DNA of 64,000 nucleotides. It comes from Hippopus hippopus (lineage: Eukaryota; Mollusca; Bivalvia; Cardiida; Cardiidae). The DNA lies in NCBI GenBank assembly GCA_946811185.2, contig OX328111.1:44380388-44444387 (forward strand), written 5' to 3'. A model generated the notes under the pieces. That model did not search any database. It was not told the origin of the DNA and saw only the letters and a program-made list of their open reading frames with translations. The translations under genes were made by a program, and so were the position numbers. This document shows, piece by piece, positions 17,092 through 27,320 of this stretch (within the stretch, counting starts at the first letter, position 1; every line of letters starts with the position of its first letter).

Positions 17092-17451
17092 ATGGAAGAG
17101 CTAAGAAAGACGGTGGAAGAGCTAAGAAAGACGGTGGAAGAGCTAAGAAAGACGGTGGGAGAGGCAGATCGGCAGCTAGAAAAGTTTGAAGCTGAGGCAG
17201 CGAGGAGACAGAGATATGGCTTCGAAGAGAAACTGCTATTTACCGGGTGGGACTTTTGGGACTTTGCCCAATTACCACAAAGCAAGAAGGAGAAAAAGGA
17301 GTTCGTAGTGCCTTCTACCGAAGATTGGAGCAGCGATAACGAACCACCATTTTCGCTGAAGTACAACCTGAGTGCACAGCAGTTAAAAAGGCTAAAGAGA
17401 CGGATGGATAGTAGCTGCCCAGCCTGCGGAAAGGTTGGAGGTTGTGCTTAA
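17092..17451 (+). CDS. 119-aa arm protein with heptad repeats and Cys end
   Basis: Begins with three tandem copies of (M/V)EELRKT (21-bp DNA repeats), a perfect heptad coiled coil, followed by a basic/acidic helix. Then come GWDFWDFAQLPQ, an acidic stretch and PPFSLKYNLSAQQLKRLKRR, and the C-terminal CPACGKVGGCA. Start at 17092 because the TATA box and the repeat begin there. Element 2 has two 100-aa homologues (33158-33460 and 45641-45943). A 12-bp hairpin (17435-17466) covers the last codons and stop, and histone-like stem-loops follow. Probably an oligomeric early protein with a metal-binding tail; function unknown. Confidence 0.78.
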   Translation: MEELRKTVEELRKTVEELRKTVGEADRQLEKFEAEAARRQRYGFEEKLLFTGWDFWDFAQLPQSKKEKKEFVVPSTEDWSSDNEPPFSLKYNLSAQQLKRLKRRMDSSCPACGKVGGCA

Positions 17452-17466
17452 AAACACAACCTCCAA
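17435..17466 (+). other. 12-bp hairpin over a stop codon
   Basis: TTGGAGGTTGTG and CACAACCTCCAA pair around an 8-nt loop that contains the TAA stop. The 5' arm encodes the last Gly-Gly-Cys region. It is preserved after the 70-aa gene (5539-5570) and both 100-aa genes of element 2. Partial copies of the 3' arm (AACCTCCAAAAC) persist downstream of other arm genes. Confidence 0.75.
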
Positions 17467-17489
17467 AACCAGGTCCTTTTAGGGGACAC

Positions 17490-17950
17490 CCCAACAGCCC
17501 TTTTCAGGGCTAACCATCTACCACGAAAGTTCTACCTTTCTTCAAATTGTCAGACGTAAGTTCTATCTTTTCTTCAAATTGTCATTTCTTCAAATTGTCA
17601 GACGAAAGTTCTACCTTCAAGCTGTTAGACGAAAGTTCTATCTTCAAGTTGTCATTTCTTCAAATTGTCACAGCTCTTTTCAGAGCTAACCCAACAGTCC
17701 TTTTCAGGACTAACCATCTACCACGAAAGTTCTATCTTCAAGATGTCAGACGAAAGTTCTGCCTTCAAGCTGACAGACGAAAGTTCTATCTTCAAGCTGT
17801 CAGACGAAAGTTCTATCTTCAAGTTGTCATTTCTTCAAATTGTCACAGCTCTTTTCAGAGCTAACCCAACAGTCCTTTTCAGGACTAACCATCTACCACG
17901 AAAGTTCTATCTTTCTTCAAATTGTCATTTCTTCAAATTGTCAAACTTCT
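17490..17950 (+). repeat. Array of histone-like stem-loops and CGAAAG blocks, right arm
   Basis: Stem-loops at 17496-17511 (AGCCCT/AGGGCT), 17672-17687 and 17847-17862 (AGCTCT/AGAGCT), 17696-17711 and 17871-17886 (AGTCCT/AGGACT). All have TTTC loops and AACC 3' flanks. A related GGTCCTTTTAGGGGAC lies just before. Between them are eight or so CGAAAGTTCTA(T/C)CTT blocks. The first hairpin lies 44 nt after the stop of the 119-aa gene. Confidence 0.85.
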
Positions 17951-17984
17951 TTCTTTTAGAAGAGTTACACTCCAAAGAGTAAGA

Positions 17985-18620
17985 ATCATTCATAGATGCA
18001 GAAAAAAAGACTAAGTCCAACTCAATGTCCAGACATTTAGAAAAGAAAATTCATTCATAGGTGAAGAAAAAAGTCTAAGTCCAACTCAGTGATCAAGCAT
18101 TTAGAAAGAAAAAAGTCTAAGTCCAACTCAATGGTCAGGCTTTTAGAAAGAGAGAAAATCATTCATAGGGTAAAAACTAAGTCCAACTCAATGTCCAGGC
18201 ATTTAGAAAGAGAGAAAATCATTCATAGGGTGAAAAAAACTAAGTCAAACTCAATGTCCAGACATTTAGAAAGAGAAAAAATCATCCATAGGGTGAAAAA
18301 ACTAAGTCCAACTCAGTGATCAAACATTTAGAAAGAAAAATCATACATAGGTGAAGAAAAAACTAAGTCCAACTCAATGATCAGGCTTTTAGAAAGAGAA
18401 AAAATCATTCATAGGGTAAAAAAAACTAAGTCCAACTCAGTGAACAGGCTTTTAGAAAAGAAAATCATTCGTAGGGTAAAAAAAGTCTAAGTTCAACTCA
18501 ATGTTCAGACAGTTAGAAAGAGAAACCACTTAAAGATCAAGTAATGGATAGAAGTAAAACAATAAAGCAATCCTAATAGCATATGAGTAGAAAAAACTAA
18601 GTCCAACTCAATGACCAGAC
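17985..18620. repeat. Arm minisatellite, right
   Basis: About ten units of CTAAGTCCAACTCA, ATTTAGAAAGAG and ATCATTCATAGGGT; inverse of 4366-5050. It lies between the stem-loop array and the terminal repeat. Confidence 0.88.
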
Positions 18621-18690
18621 CTGGCAGATCACTATAGAGCACTCGAAGATGTATCATTTTTGGCCGACATCTGCTGCTTTAACTGCAGAA

Positions 18691-18861
18691 AAATCCCTCT
18701 CAGGGAAGGGAGCCTAGGGACAAAATAAAAAAAAAATCTTTCGGGGACAGCAACTAGGGACACATTTTTGTCAGGGACGGTGATGTAGGGCACTCAGGGA
18801 CGGGAGACCAGGGACACACCCAAGCCCTGGGTGTGTCCCTGGGCTCCCGTCCTTTACTACT
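18691..18861. repeat. Terminal inverted repeat, right (element 1)
   Basis: Inverse of 4026-4196, ending CTTTACTACT. Carries the mirror copy of the terminal hairpin. The stretch 18621-18690 between minisatellite and TIR has no match in the left arm. Confidence 0.9.
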
Positions 18862-18867
18862 CACATC
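18862..18867. other. Target site duplication, right (element 1)
   Basis: CACATC, identical to 4020-4025; host fold-back repeat sequence resumes directly after it. Confidence 0.92.
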
Positions 18868-19012
18868 AAAGGACCATGTTGTTGTAAGTTGTAAGACAAA
18901 TAGGATTTTATAGATCCATAATTATACATGTATAATGATTTGATAATGATTTGCTTGGTATCATGCATCACGGAGATTCATTAAGAGCCCTTTTTGCCAG
19001 AGCACGGCTCAT
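18868..19012. repeat. Fold-back MITE (P3), right half
   Basis: Continuation of the repeat begun at 3893. It runs through TTTTATAGATCCATAATTAT to GCCAGAGCACGGCTC, matching the second half of intact P3 copies. Confidence 0.85.
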
Positions 19013-19089
19013 ATTTATTTTACAACGATCGAGAAACAAGTTCTTACAACTTATACTAACTTCTCTCGATTCTGCTTTCTGAGAACTAA

Positions 19090-19328
19090 ACCAGACAAAA
19101 GGGGGCTTAATGCATCTGCAAAAAGTATCAGTCTGGGTAGTCCACGTTAGCAGACCTCTGCCGAAACATTTTTTGCAATCAATCAATTTTTTGCGAGTCG
19201 AAAGACCAGTCTACCTCATGATTTAGTGGGCTGTTAAACAAAATGGATTCTATGGACCCATAATTTTGTAATGACTTAATACATCGCAAACATGCATTAA
19301 ACTCCCTTTTTGCCAGAGCATGGTTTAG
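19090..19328. repeat. P3 fold-back MITE copy
   Basis: Diverged copy starting AAAAGGGGGCTTAATGCATC and ending GCCAGAGCATGGTT. 19329-19700 holds nothing I can identify. Confidence 0.7.
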
Positions 19329-19710
19329 ATAAACATTTGTCTCAATTTCAAAAGAAAAATGAAAATAAGGAAAATCCTTGTGTAGACAGTAGTAGAGAGA
19401 GGATTTAACATCACTCACCTGCCCTCACCAAAACTCCGATATACAACAATGAAAATAAAACTGTACAGGAAAAGTAGCTTAATTGTGAATCCATAGTGAC
19501 TGATAAGTCCCTCTGTCTGGCTTTAGTCTTATAAGATATGAGACAATATAGACAAAGCTGTGACTACTTATGCACTTTGAACACCCGGATGTACATACTA
19601 TGATCTTGTCTCTTTACGGCAAAAATCTGGTGTTGTCCATACATAAAGGAATAACAGACGATCAACCTAATCTGGTTCAATTGTTTGGATCTGTTTTTAA
19701 AAATGTGAAA

Positions 19711-19772
19711 AACATCGTGGGAAAAGGAGAAAATGCTGGTTACCAGCATTTTCTCCCTTTCCCACGATGTTT
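19711..19772. repeat. 46-bp palindrome (family P2)
   Basis: GTGGGAAAAGGAGAAAATGC and its complement meet at TGGTTACCAGC with almost no spacer. Other copies are near 22216, 47365, 49922, 52036, 52646, 52807, 53531, 53950, 54649, 54972 and 56453. 19773-20600 holds a SINE tail near 20000-20115 and low-complexity T-rich DNA but no gene; G-runs lie near 20560-20580. Confidence 0.8.
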
Positions 19773-20605
19773 TTCCAAAGGGTTTGTTTTTATCGTGGTC
19801 GTGAAAACTTGTGATCGTTTGGTACAGGGTTAAGATCGGAAAAGACATTAAGGGCTTGTTTTGTTCTTGATCAACATTACTTTTGAGTACGTATATCCTT
19901 TTTTGTACCAACACTTACTCAGACAGTGTGTGTGCGTATGTGTGTGTTTCTATTAATTTCACTTGGTCTTTCGCGGAAGTGTGCGAGAGAAAGACATCTC
20001 AGAGCCCTAGCCTAGTACTGGTGAATGCAGGACATACATAAAAAAGCCAGCTGCCACCTTGATATGACTGAAAACATGTGTAAAGCGGCGTAAAAAAAAC
20101 ATTCATTCAATTTAAATTCATGAATACTTTTGTCTTCTTTTTTTTCTACTTAATTCTATTTCTCTCTTTTCCTCCCCATTTTTCTAGTTTTCCTCTTCTT
20201 TTTCTTTCTTGTTTCATTTTGTTTAGCCAATCAGACATTGCGTTACCTTAAAATTAAAAGAAAAAGAGAAGAAAAAAAAAAAAACTTTAAAACAAAGAAT
20301 GGAGATGAAATTTACTCTTGTTGGTGAAAACTGGCAACGAGGATCGAACAAGTGTTCGAAGGGGAGAGAGTAATGTCCGTGGGCTCTGTTCACCTACTAT
20401 TTTGAATAGAATCCCAAGTATAGTCTTAAATCTATGAAGGTTAAACATTTTCTTACTGGGTTTGGCGTTTGGCTCAGCCAATCAAACAATGTGTCACAAA
20501 CATCTAAAAGATTCTTGAAACTTTTAATCCAAATGCAAAATCGAACAGTTAGTGACTGACGGGGGGGGTGGGGGGGGGTGTATCCGGCAACAGTTGTAAA
20601 ATATT

Positions 20606-20822
20606 GTTTAACCTTTAGGGTGCTAAGCTCGACTCGCTGACCTTTTGCGGACAGTGTATATCAAGATCAGACTGCACAGAACGTGCTGTCTGATCTTGGA
20701 TCTAACACTGTCCGTTAAGGAGATATTTTTCATCCTCAAAAATAAATTTGAAATAGTATTATTCTGATGTTTTCTTTCGTATTCAAAGTTTCATTCAACT
20801 TATTTAGCAAGATAAAGGTTAA
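20606..20822. repeat. P1 MITE copy
   Basis: Complete copy with ends TAACCTTTAGGGTGC and AGCAAGATAAAGGTTA around the CAGACTGCACAGAACGTGC palindrome. 20823-21390 has no gene that I can support. Confidence 0.8.
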
Positions 20823-21394
20823 ACTCGAAATACCAAAACTAACCATTTTATTGGCTGAAGACATTCTGTCTCAGCCAATCAAATACCTAGTCTTACAATT
20901 CGAAATGATAAAAGAAATAGAAAGCTAATATTCTTAACTGTACCCTTTACTAAACAGATCCAATTTTTAACTACTCTGAAAGAGAAGGCTTTGGGGAAAA
21001 AATGGAAAAAGGAGAAACTAGGGTTTTTCCCCTTCTACCAAAATTGTTTTATACCTATTAAAGGCTATCCTACCATTTGAGCCATATTTAATTTGTCATG
21101 AACATATGCCTCGGAATTGGGCAAGTCCAAAAATCTATCTTTTGGTAAAAGGTTGATTAATAATTACGTTATACACAACTTGATGACTACAGATCACGTG
21201 GGGTACGATACATGCCTCTTCTGCACATCCGGGTACTTATGACATTATGCAGTCACTTTCTGACGTCATCTGATGGGCTCAGCCTGTGTTTAGTCAAGTA
21301 TATGATTAATTTCATGCGTAAACCTTCCGGACTTATCCTAAATCTACCAAAACACCGGTGCAAATAACGCTAAAAGGAAAAGCAAGACCAAATT

Positions 21395-21652
21395 TGCTTT
21401 ATGGCAAAAGTGGGCTTAATGCATCTCCATGGTACATTATACCAAGTAAGTCGTTAACTAATCATGGGTCTGTAATATCCATTTTTTTCTTAGAACCGAC
21501 TGAATCCAGAGGTACACAAGTCCTTTGACATGCAGAAAATTGACCAATAGCAGAAAGTTTCGGCCCAGGTCAGCCTGCGCGGATTGCGCAGGCTAACCTG
21601 GGTCGATACTTCTTGCAGATGCATTAAGCCCCCTTTTTACAGAGCATGTCTC
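21395..21652. repeat. P3 fold-back MITE copy
   Basis: The palindromic core CAGCCTGCGC...GCGCAGGCTAACCTG is intact; it ends TTACAGAGCATGTCTC. Confidence 0.75.
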
Positions 21653-21807
21653 ATATATTAAAAGTGATCCAATTTAGTCACGTGCATTCGTTCCTTTTTC
21701 TACATCTTATCAAAGTTTTTCTACCGTTTTGAAGTAAACTTGTTATGTATGTGAAAGAAAAGGATAAGTGAAATATTCATAAGAGTGGATTTATTCTTCA
21801 CAATGTT

Positions 21808-22092
21808 TTACCCCCCCCCCCCCACCCAAAAGAAAAACACACACACACACACTCACAAAATGATCCACGCTCCGGCACAAGGGATTTAAAAGCATCTAAA
21901 AGAGCTGTGATGCATTATACCAAGCAAGTCATCACATAATTATGGATCAGTTAAACCCATTTAGTCTAACAATCGACTGAATAAGGAAGTACAATGGCCC
22001 TTGGACATGCAGAAAATTTATAAATATCAAAAAGTTTCGACTCATGTCAGCCTGTTTGCAGATGCATTAAGACCCCTTTTCACAGAGCATGT
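21808..22092. repeat. C-run, (AC)n and diverged P3 copy
   Basis: A poly-C stretch (about 21811-21823) and (AC)n (about 21838-21851) are followed by a P3 repeat whose central palindrome is partly deleted. Confidence 0.65.
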
Positions 22093-22213
22093 CTCAAATT
22101 TTTTCCAAGTCTTCATCAGTCTTTCCCTCTAAACTTAATGGTTAACTCTTTACCAGCATTTGCAGACGACAACTTTATTGCAGCTCTAGTGCTCTTTGAA
22201 AGGATAGAAGATA

Positions 22214-22275
22214 TAGTGGGAAAGGGGAAAACAGCTGGTTAGTAGAATTTTCTCCCTTTCCCACAATGTTTTCAG
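22214..22275. repeat. P2 palindrome copy
   Basis: GTGGGAAAGGGGAAAACAGC mirrored by its diverged complement. 22276-23030 contains a tRNA-like fragment near 22355-22378 but no supported gene. Confidence 0.6.
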
Positions 22276-23029
22276 AAGCCTTTTAATATGGTTCCTTGAA
22301 ACGCGGGATTGTTTGATTGTTTGGCAAAGGGTTAAAGCGTGCTATTTATTACCAGGAGGTTGCTGGTTCGATCCAGGGTTAGAAAATATGGAGCACGTGG
22401 AATTGTTCTCGAAAGCCCATAGCCTAATACTTGGCACACTCGGGAAATATCCTAAATAGGTGAGCTGTCATCGGGATAAAACTGATATACGAAAGAAACG
22501 CGTTAACTCACCATTAAATCTTTAGCAGACGTCAAAATTCTACACTTTCCAAAATAAAAGCAGATGCAGACGACAAAATAAAAGATGGCTCATAAGATGG
22601 ACTTTGTCTGGGACAGGAAAAAAAAACATTGTTGGAAAACGAAGAAAATGCTGATTACCAACATTTTAAAAACTTGCCTATAATAGCATGAACATATTAT
22701 AAACTTGATACAGAAATTTTGCAGCTTTAAAAAAAAAAATAAACACAAAATATGCGTACCATTGTTATGTGCATTGCCGGGCTCCAAGTTCTTCCCGATT
22801 TGAGATATGTTATTTCGTGTAAAATGAACACCTAGAATTGAGTAAAATTGGCGACAATTGTGCACACGGTCAAATTATGCCATATCATCATGTCCTTAAA
22901 ACATTATCGCTGTGGTACTTCCGGTTAAAGTAATGACATGGTTTTTGTCTAGTCAGAGCTAGGTAATTTTTGACGCAATGACGTCTTCAAATTTGAATTA
23001 CGTTCAATAATCATGTCTTGAGTTCCTGT

Positions 23030-24185
23030 AGTATTTCATTTGTCTACAAGTGGTATGACCGATTTAGAAATGGAAAGAACCTCGGTCGAAGATGATCTTC
23101 GAGAAGGACGGTCGGTTAGCGTAACGGCGTCAAGTTTAGGACTGTGCATGACAATGTGAATAGCGACCGGCAGGTTACAGTGCATGGCATATCTGACGAC
23201 TTTGGTGTGTCTTTACACAGGATTTAAGAATGTCTAAAGTGAGCGAGACCTGGTTTATATGTGTGTTTGAGGGGATTTATGTAGAATAAGTATACCGATC
23301 TCTTGACTTGTAATGACGTTGACATCATTTTTTTCACCTCCGGAGCCCGGCAATATACGTTTACATGTATGTGTTTTGTTATTCTCTGTTAAAAATGTAT
23401 TTCTTTATGAATTTGTATGAAATTTAGAGGATGTTTCGAATATAGATTGTTTGGTATGTTTGCTAGGTATGATGTAAATACGTTTCCTGGTTTTGCTTTT
23501 ACAAAAAAATCCACAAATTTATCGAACAACCCTCGTACGAGGGATGATCATAAAGAACGTGGACCATCTCGCTATTTTGAAAACTACTTCACGTTGGATT
23601 ACAACAAAAAATGCTTTCAACTGTAGTCATATTCAAGTAGGTAAAGTGTGACGTCATTCTAATGACGTCAGATACTGCATTAGTGGTCCAAAATGTCGGA
23701 CAACGTTTTATTTGAGCCGAGAGTAATCTTAAAGTTTTACTTCAAACTCGGAAGGTATTTATCGGAAATCAAAACCGATTTAGAAAAAGGTTAAAGAGAC
23801 TCTGCACTCAAGAAAAATGGATTCGTCTGATTTAGAGAAGGGTATAATACTGCTGGCCATCCATCAACATCAGTCACAAACAAAACCATCGTGGATGTAG
23901 AGCAGCATGTAAAACAAGATCGCCGAGATACTGTCAGGAAAATAGCTGACACATTTTGCATTTCATATAAAAGTGCCCAGGAGATTTTGACAGACAATCA
24001 TGGAATGCCGCGTGTTTGCACAAGGTGGGTACTTTGACTATTGACGCTCGAGCCAATGGGGGTTAGGGTCGAAATCTGTTAAGAAATTTCAGAATGCGTT
24101 AGCGTAGAGGGGTCAAACTTACACCTCGTATTGTAACATGCGATGAAACATTGGTACACTTTACAAGACTTAATCTAAACAACTA
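23030..24185 (+). pseudogene. Relic of a mariner-type transposase
   Basis: Two degraded pieces on the plus strand. 23040-23125 reads like the helix-turn-helix end of a mariner transposase (VYKWYDRFRNGKNLG, then an Arg/Gly-rich stretch). 23840-24185 gives TSVTNKTIVDVEQHVKQD, then RKIADTFCISYKSAQEIL, and near 24120 TPRIVTCDET, which resembles the start of the catalytic domain. Stops and frame changes interrupt all pieces, and about 700 bp of unrelated DNA lies between them. The family call is by pattern from the known Tc1/mariner layout; the exact clade cannot be told. Confidence 0.6.
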
Positions 24186-24458
24186 ATCAGTGTATGGAAA
24201 CTCGCCTTTCGTCGTTAAAGCCAAACTTTCCAAGTCAGTTGGAAAAGTTTTGTGCACCACGTGTTTCTATTCTACTTTTTTTCATTTAAATCATATTGTA
24301 TCTATACATACAACAGTCAATTCTGAGTTTTATTCCTATATTTCAAATAAATTTCACAAACACCATACGAAAAAACAGCCAGAAGTCCTGCGGAGTGACG
24401 TCACCTTACACAAAGATAACACCCTAGCTCACGAAGCTACATTTGTACAGAAAACCCA

Positions 24459-25232
24459 GAGTATTAGGAAAACTGCCCCCGGGAAAACTGCCATCTGGAA
24501 AACTGCCCCCTGAAAACTGTCCCCCCCCCGGAACCTGCCCCCGTAGGAAACTGCCCCCTAGGAAAATAGTCACCCGAGAAATTTTTAACATTGTGATACT
24601 GATGCTGATGTTGTTGATTATTATTTTAATGTATTTCATTTTCATTGATTGAATTTATTCCACATGAATGCTTTGTTAATAACACATTTCTCGAGACGTT
24701 AAGATTCTCTTTGAAAGGTTTAACAATGCATCTACAAGTGATTCCTTTGAAAGATTTAATCCTTTTAAAGTTAATTGATTGCTTTTGAGAATTTACTGTA
24801 AAGAATTTTGCACTTCAAACTTTACAGTGAACATTAAAAAAATGCATTGTAAATATAATATTTAATAAAGATGACAGTGCTAAAAAAAAGAAAACAATAT
24901 TTGTATATTGCCTAATTATATAAGATGCGCTGAATTGAAAATAAACGAAAAGAAAAAAAGTAGATGCACCGTATCATTCCTGAGAAGTGCTAATATCTCT
25001 TTGTGTATGTATATACGGGGATATCGATGGCAATTTCTATCCTTTTGATAGAACTTACCATCACCGCCTGATGAGACTTGTAGATGAGCCTAAATAATTT
25101 TTTTGGTAAAAAATGAAATACATGTAAAAGTGGGGGGCAGTTTTCCGGGGGGGGGGGGCAATTTTTCTACGGGGGCAGATTTCCTGGGGGCACTTTTCCG
25201 GTAGGCAGTTTTCCAGTGGGCAGTTTTCCTAG
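24459..25232. repeat. Fold-back element with minisatellite ends
   Basis: The left end (24459-24570) is a run of GGAAAACTGCCCCC-type units. The right end (25130-25232) is the inverted equivalent, GGGCAGTTTTCC. Between them is A/T-rich DNA without a gene. The paired tandem ends make a large fold-back MITE. 25233-25835 has no supported gene; a small inverted repeat around TAATGTAATATATTACATTA-like bases lies near 25634-25652. Confidence 0.7.
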
Positions 25233-25839
25233 AATAATAATTCAGTCCTGACCCCTTGCGACCTCTGGCTAGTTCCTGTTTTGAAAGATTCTGTATGTGG
25301 CACGCAAAACGAGAGCAGAGAGAAACAAACCCTCACTATGACCAGGTCCTTGAGAGTAATGTCACGTGACGCGCTCGCGCACGTGTTTCGCGCATGGAAA
25401 TCAAGAATGAATGAGCGCATAGAATTAAAAGGAGATTAATTTCAAAAACAGTAAATATTCTTAGTTGATTGTTAGAACAATATTCCGATACGGGCACTGG
25501 TGTACGTTCTTTCTGATCAGCTCTCGTAGATCAAGATAACAATGCACATAACGTACAGTCTGATTTTTGTTCCACAATGTCCCATACAGTGCACAGGCGA
25601 TCGTTTTATGACTTAACATCGCCATCTACATAATGTAATATATTACATTTTATAGAAGGCGAGGTTCGTCATAAAACGAACGCCTGTGATACAGTGATAT
25701 TGTTCTGACGAAAGAGATTTTGTCATCGCATTGGGATTTTAATATCGGCTCGAAAGTTTGCCCGTTTTTTTTTTTGGGGGGGGGGGGGCAGTTTAAGGAT
25801 GAATACTTAGGCTGATAAGCAAGTCTTGGTATGCTTTTG

Positions 25840-25910
25840 CGGACACTGTAGATCGAGATTAGGCTGCACGAATCGTGCAGTCTGATCTTGGATTTACATT
25901 GTCCAATAGG
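25840..25910. repeat. P1 palindrome copy
   Basis: GCGGACACTGTAGATCGAGA mirrored by TCTTGGATTTACATTGTCC; diverged copy. Confidence 0.65.
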
Positions 25911-26004
25911 TTAATATTTTTCCCGGGAAAGAAACTGTAAAAGCATATGTGTGAGTGACAAGTTATGTACTCATATAGGTTTACTGTGTAAACGTTCAGT
26001 ACAT

Positions 26005-26265
26005 CCAAAATGAAGAGGGGAATAAATGCATCTACGAAATGTATTGACCCATGTCAGACTGTACAGTCCGCACAGGCTGACATGGAGCGAATCTTTTTGT
26101 AACCGGTCCATTTTCTGCATGTCAACGGACCAGTCCACCTCATCATTCGGTCTGTTGTCAGACGAGATGGATTTTATGGATCCATTATTATATGATAACT
26201 TGGATGGTATAATGAATCACAGAGATGCATTAAGCCCCCTTTTGCCTGGTATGACTCAAAGGTTC
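26005..26265. repeat. P3 fold-back MITE copy
   Basis: Full-length copy, including the GTCAACGGACCAG stretch that aligns with the two flanks of element 1. Confidence 0.8.
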
Positions 26266-26434
26266 CTCCATGGTTAATTTGTTTGAGGATAAGATTTGTA
26301 ATTAGGAAATCCTGGCTCGGTCCTGGACTCTGCATTGGCCGTTGGTGAAGGTAAAGGTTCAGTTCTGGGTTTGATCATAACTCGATGCACACGGTTTTTC
26401 AGTCAACCAAATAAACAAAATTAATGAGCAGTAC

Positions 26435-26955
26435 TCTGGCAAAAGGGGGTTCACTGCACCTCCGTAATGCTGTATACCAAACAAGCCATCACATAATTAT
26501 AGATCCATAATATCCATTTTGTCTGACAACAGACTGAATGATGAGGTAGGTTGGTCCTTGACAAGCAGGAATTTGACCAGTTTCAAAAAGATTTGATCCA
26601 TGTCAGCCTGCGCGGACTGTGCAGTCTGACATGGATAAATACATTTTGCAGATGCATTTATTCCCCTTTTCATTGAGCATGGCCTTTAAATATGAGCCAT
26701 GCTCTGTGGAAAGGGGGCTTAATGCATCTGCGAAAAGTATCGACCCAGGTCAGCCTGTGCAGCCCAAGCAGGCTGACCTTGGCCGAAACTTTTCGCTATC
26801 GGTCAATTTTCTGTATGGTCAAGGACAAGTCTACCTCAGGATTTTGTCGGTTGTTAGACAAAGTGGATTTTATGGACCTCTAATTATGTTATGTCTTGCT
26901 TGGTACAGTGCATCACGAAGATACACTAAATCCCCTTTTTATTGAGCATGGTTTT
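26435..26955. repeat. Two adjacent P3 copies
   Basis: Copies at 26435-26690 and 26692-26955 abut in opposite arrangement. The second is one of the best intact copies for reconstructing the empty insertion site of element 1. Confidence 0.78.
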
Positions 26956-26962
26956 TATATAT

Positions 26963-27228
26963 GGCCTGCAACACGCGAAAAGGGACATTGGGGCATTTCA
27001 GTAAAGTATCGTCTCAGATCAACCTGCGCATTCCGTGCAGGCTAATCCGAAACGATACTTTCCGTTTTTATGTAATTTTCTGTTTTGCGCAAGTCTACTA
27101 TAGCACAAAATCTAATGTAGTCGTAAAGTGCCGTCACGGATTAGCCTGCGCGGACTGCGCAGGCTGATCCGAGACGACACTTTACGCAAATGTCTGAATA
27201 CCCCTTTTCGCGTGTTGCAAGTCATATA
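26963..27228. repeat. Fold-back repeat (family P4)
   Basis: The ends are TGCAACACGCGAAAAGGG and CCCCTTTTCGCGTGTTGCA, and the interior holds two palindromes of the AGCCTGCGC...GCGCAGGCT type. Related in design to P3 but different in sequence. Confidence 0.75.
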
Positions 27229-27320
27229 CAATCTATTTACTATGCTGCATCAAGAGAGGTCACAAATCGAATGACAGATCACACCATGTAAGAACGCCGT
27301 CGCATTAACTTAGAAAAGGT

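Larger units (their letters stand above)
4026..18861. mobile_element. Polinton/Maverick element 1, polymerase-bearing, capsid-less
   Basis: A 14.8-kb element bounded by inverted repeats starting AGTAGTAAAGG and by 6-bp duplications. It carries an intact protein-primed DNA polymerase, the 218-aa gene next to it, a divergent 280-aa zinc-knuckle gene, a coiled-coil gene, a zinc protein, and a set of short arm genes. Protease, capsid, integrase and ATPase genes are absent. Compared with element 2, the missing piece is exactly the cassette between two 28-bp direct repeats. The left arm is an extended inverted copy of the right end (about 4026-7108 against 14366-18861) but lacks the right-arm stretch of about 15.55-17.0 kb. 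Without an integrase it would need help to move. Confidence 0.93.

Noticed and set aside
19564..19914. Open frames across 19564-19914 on both strands
   Set aside because: They run through the P2 palindrome and have no conserved features.
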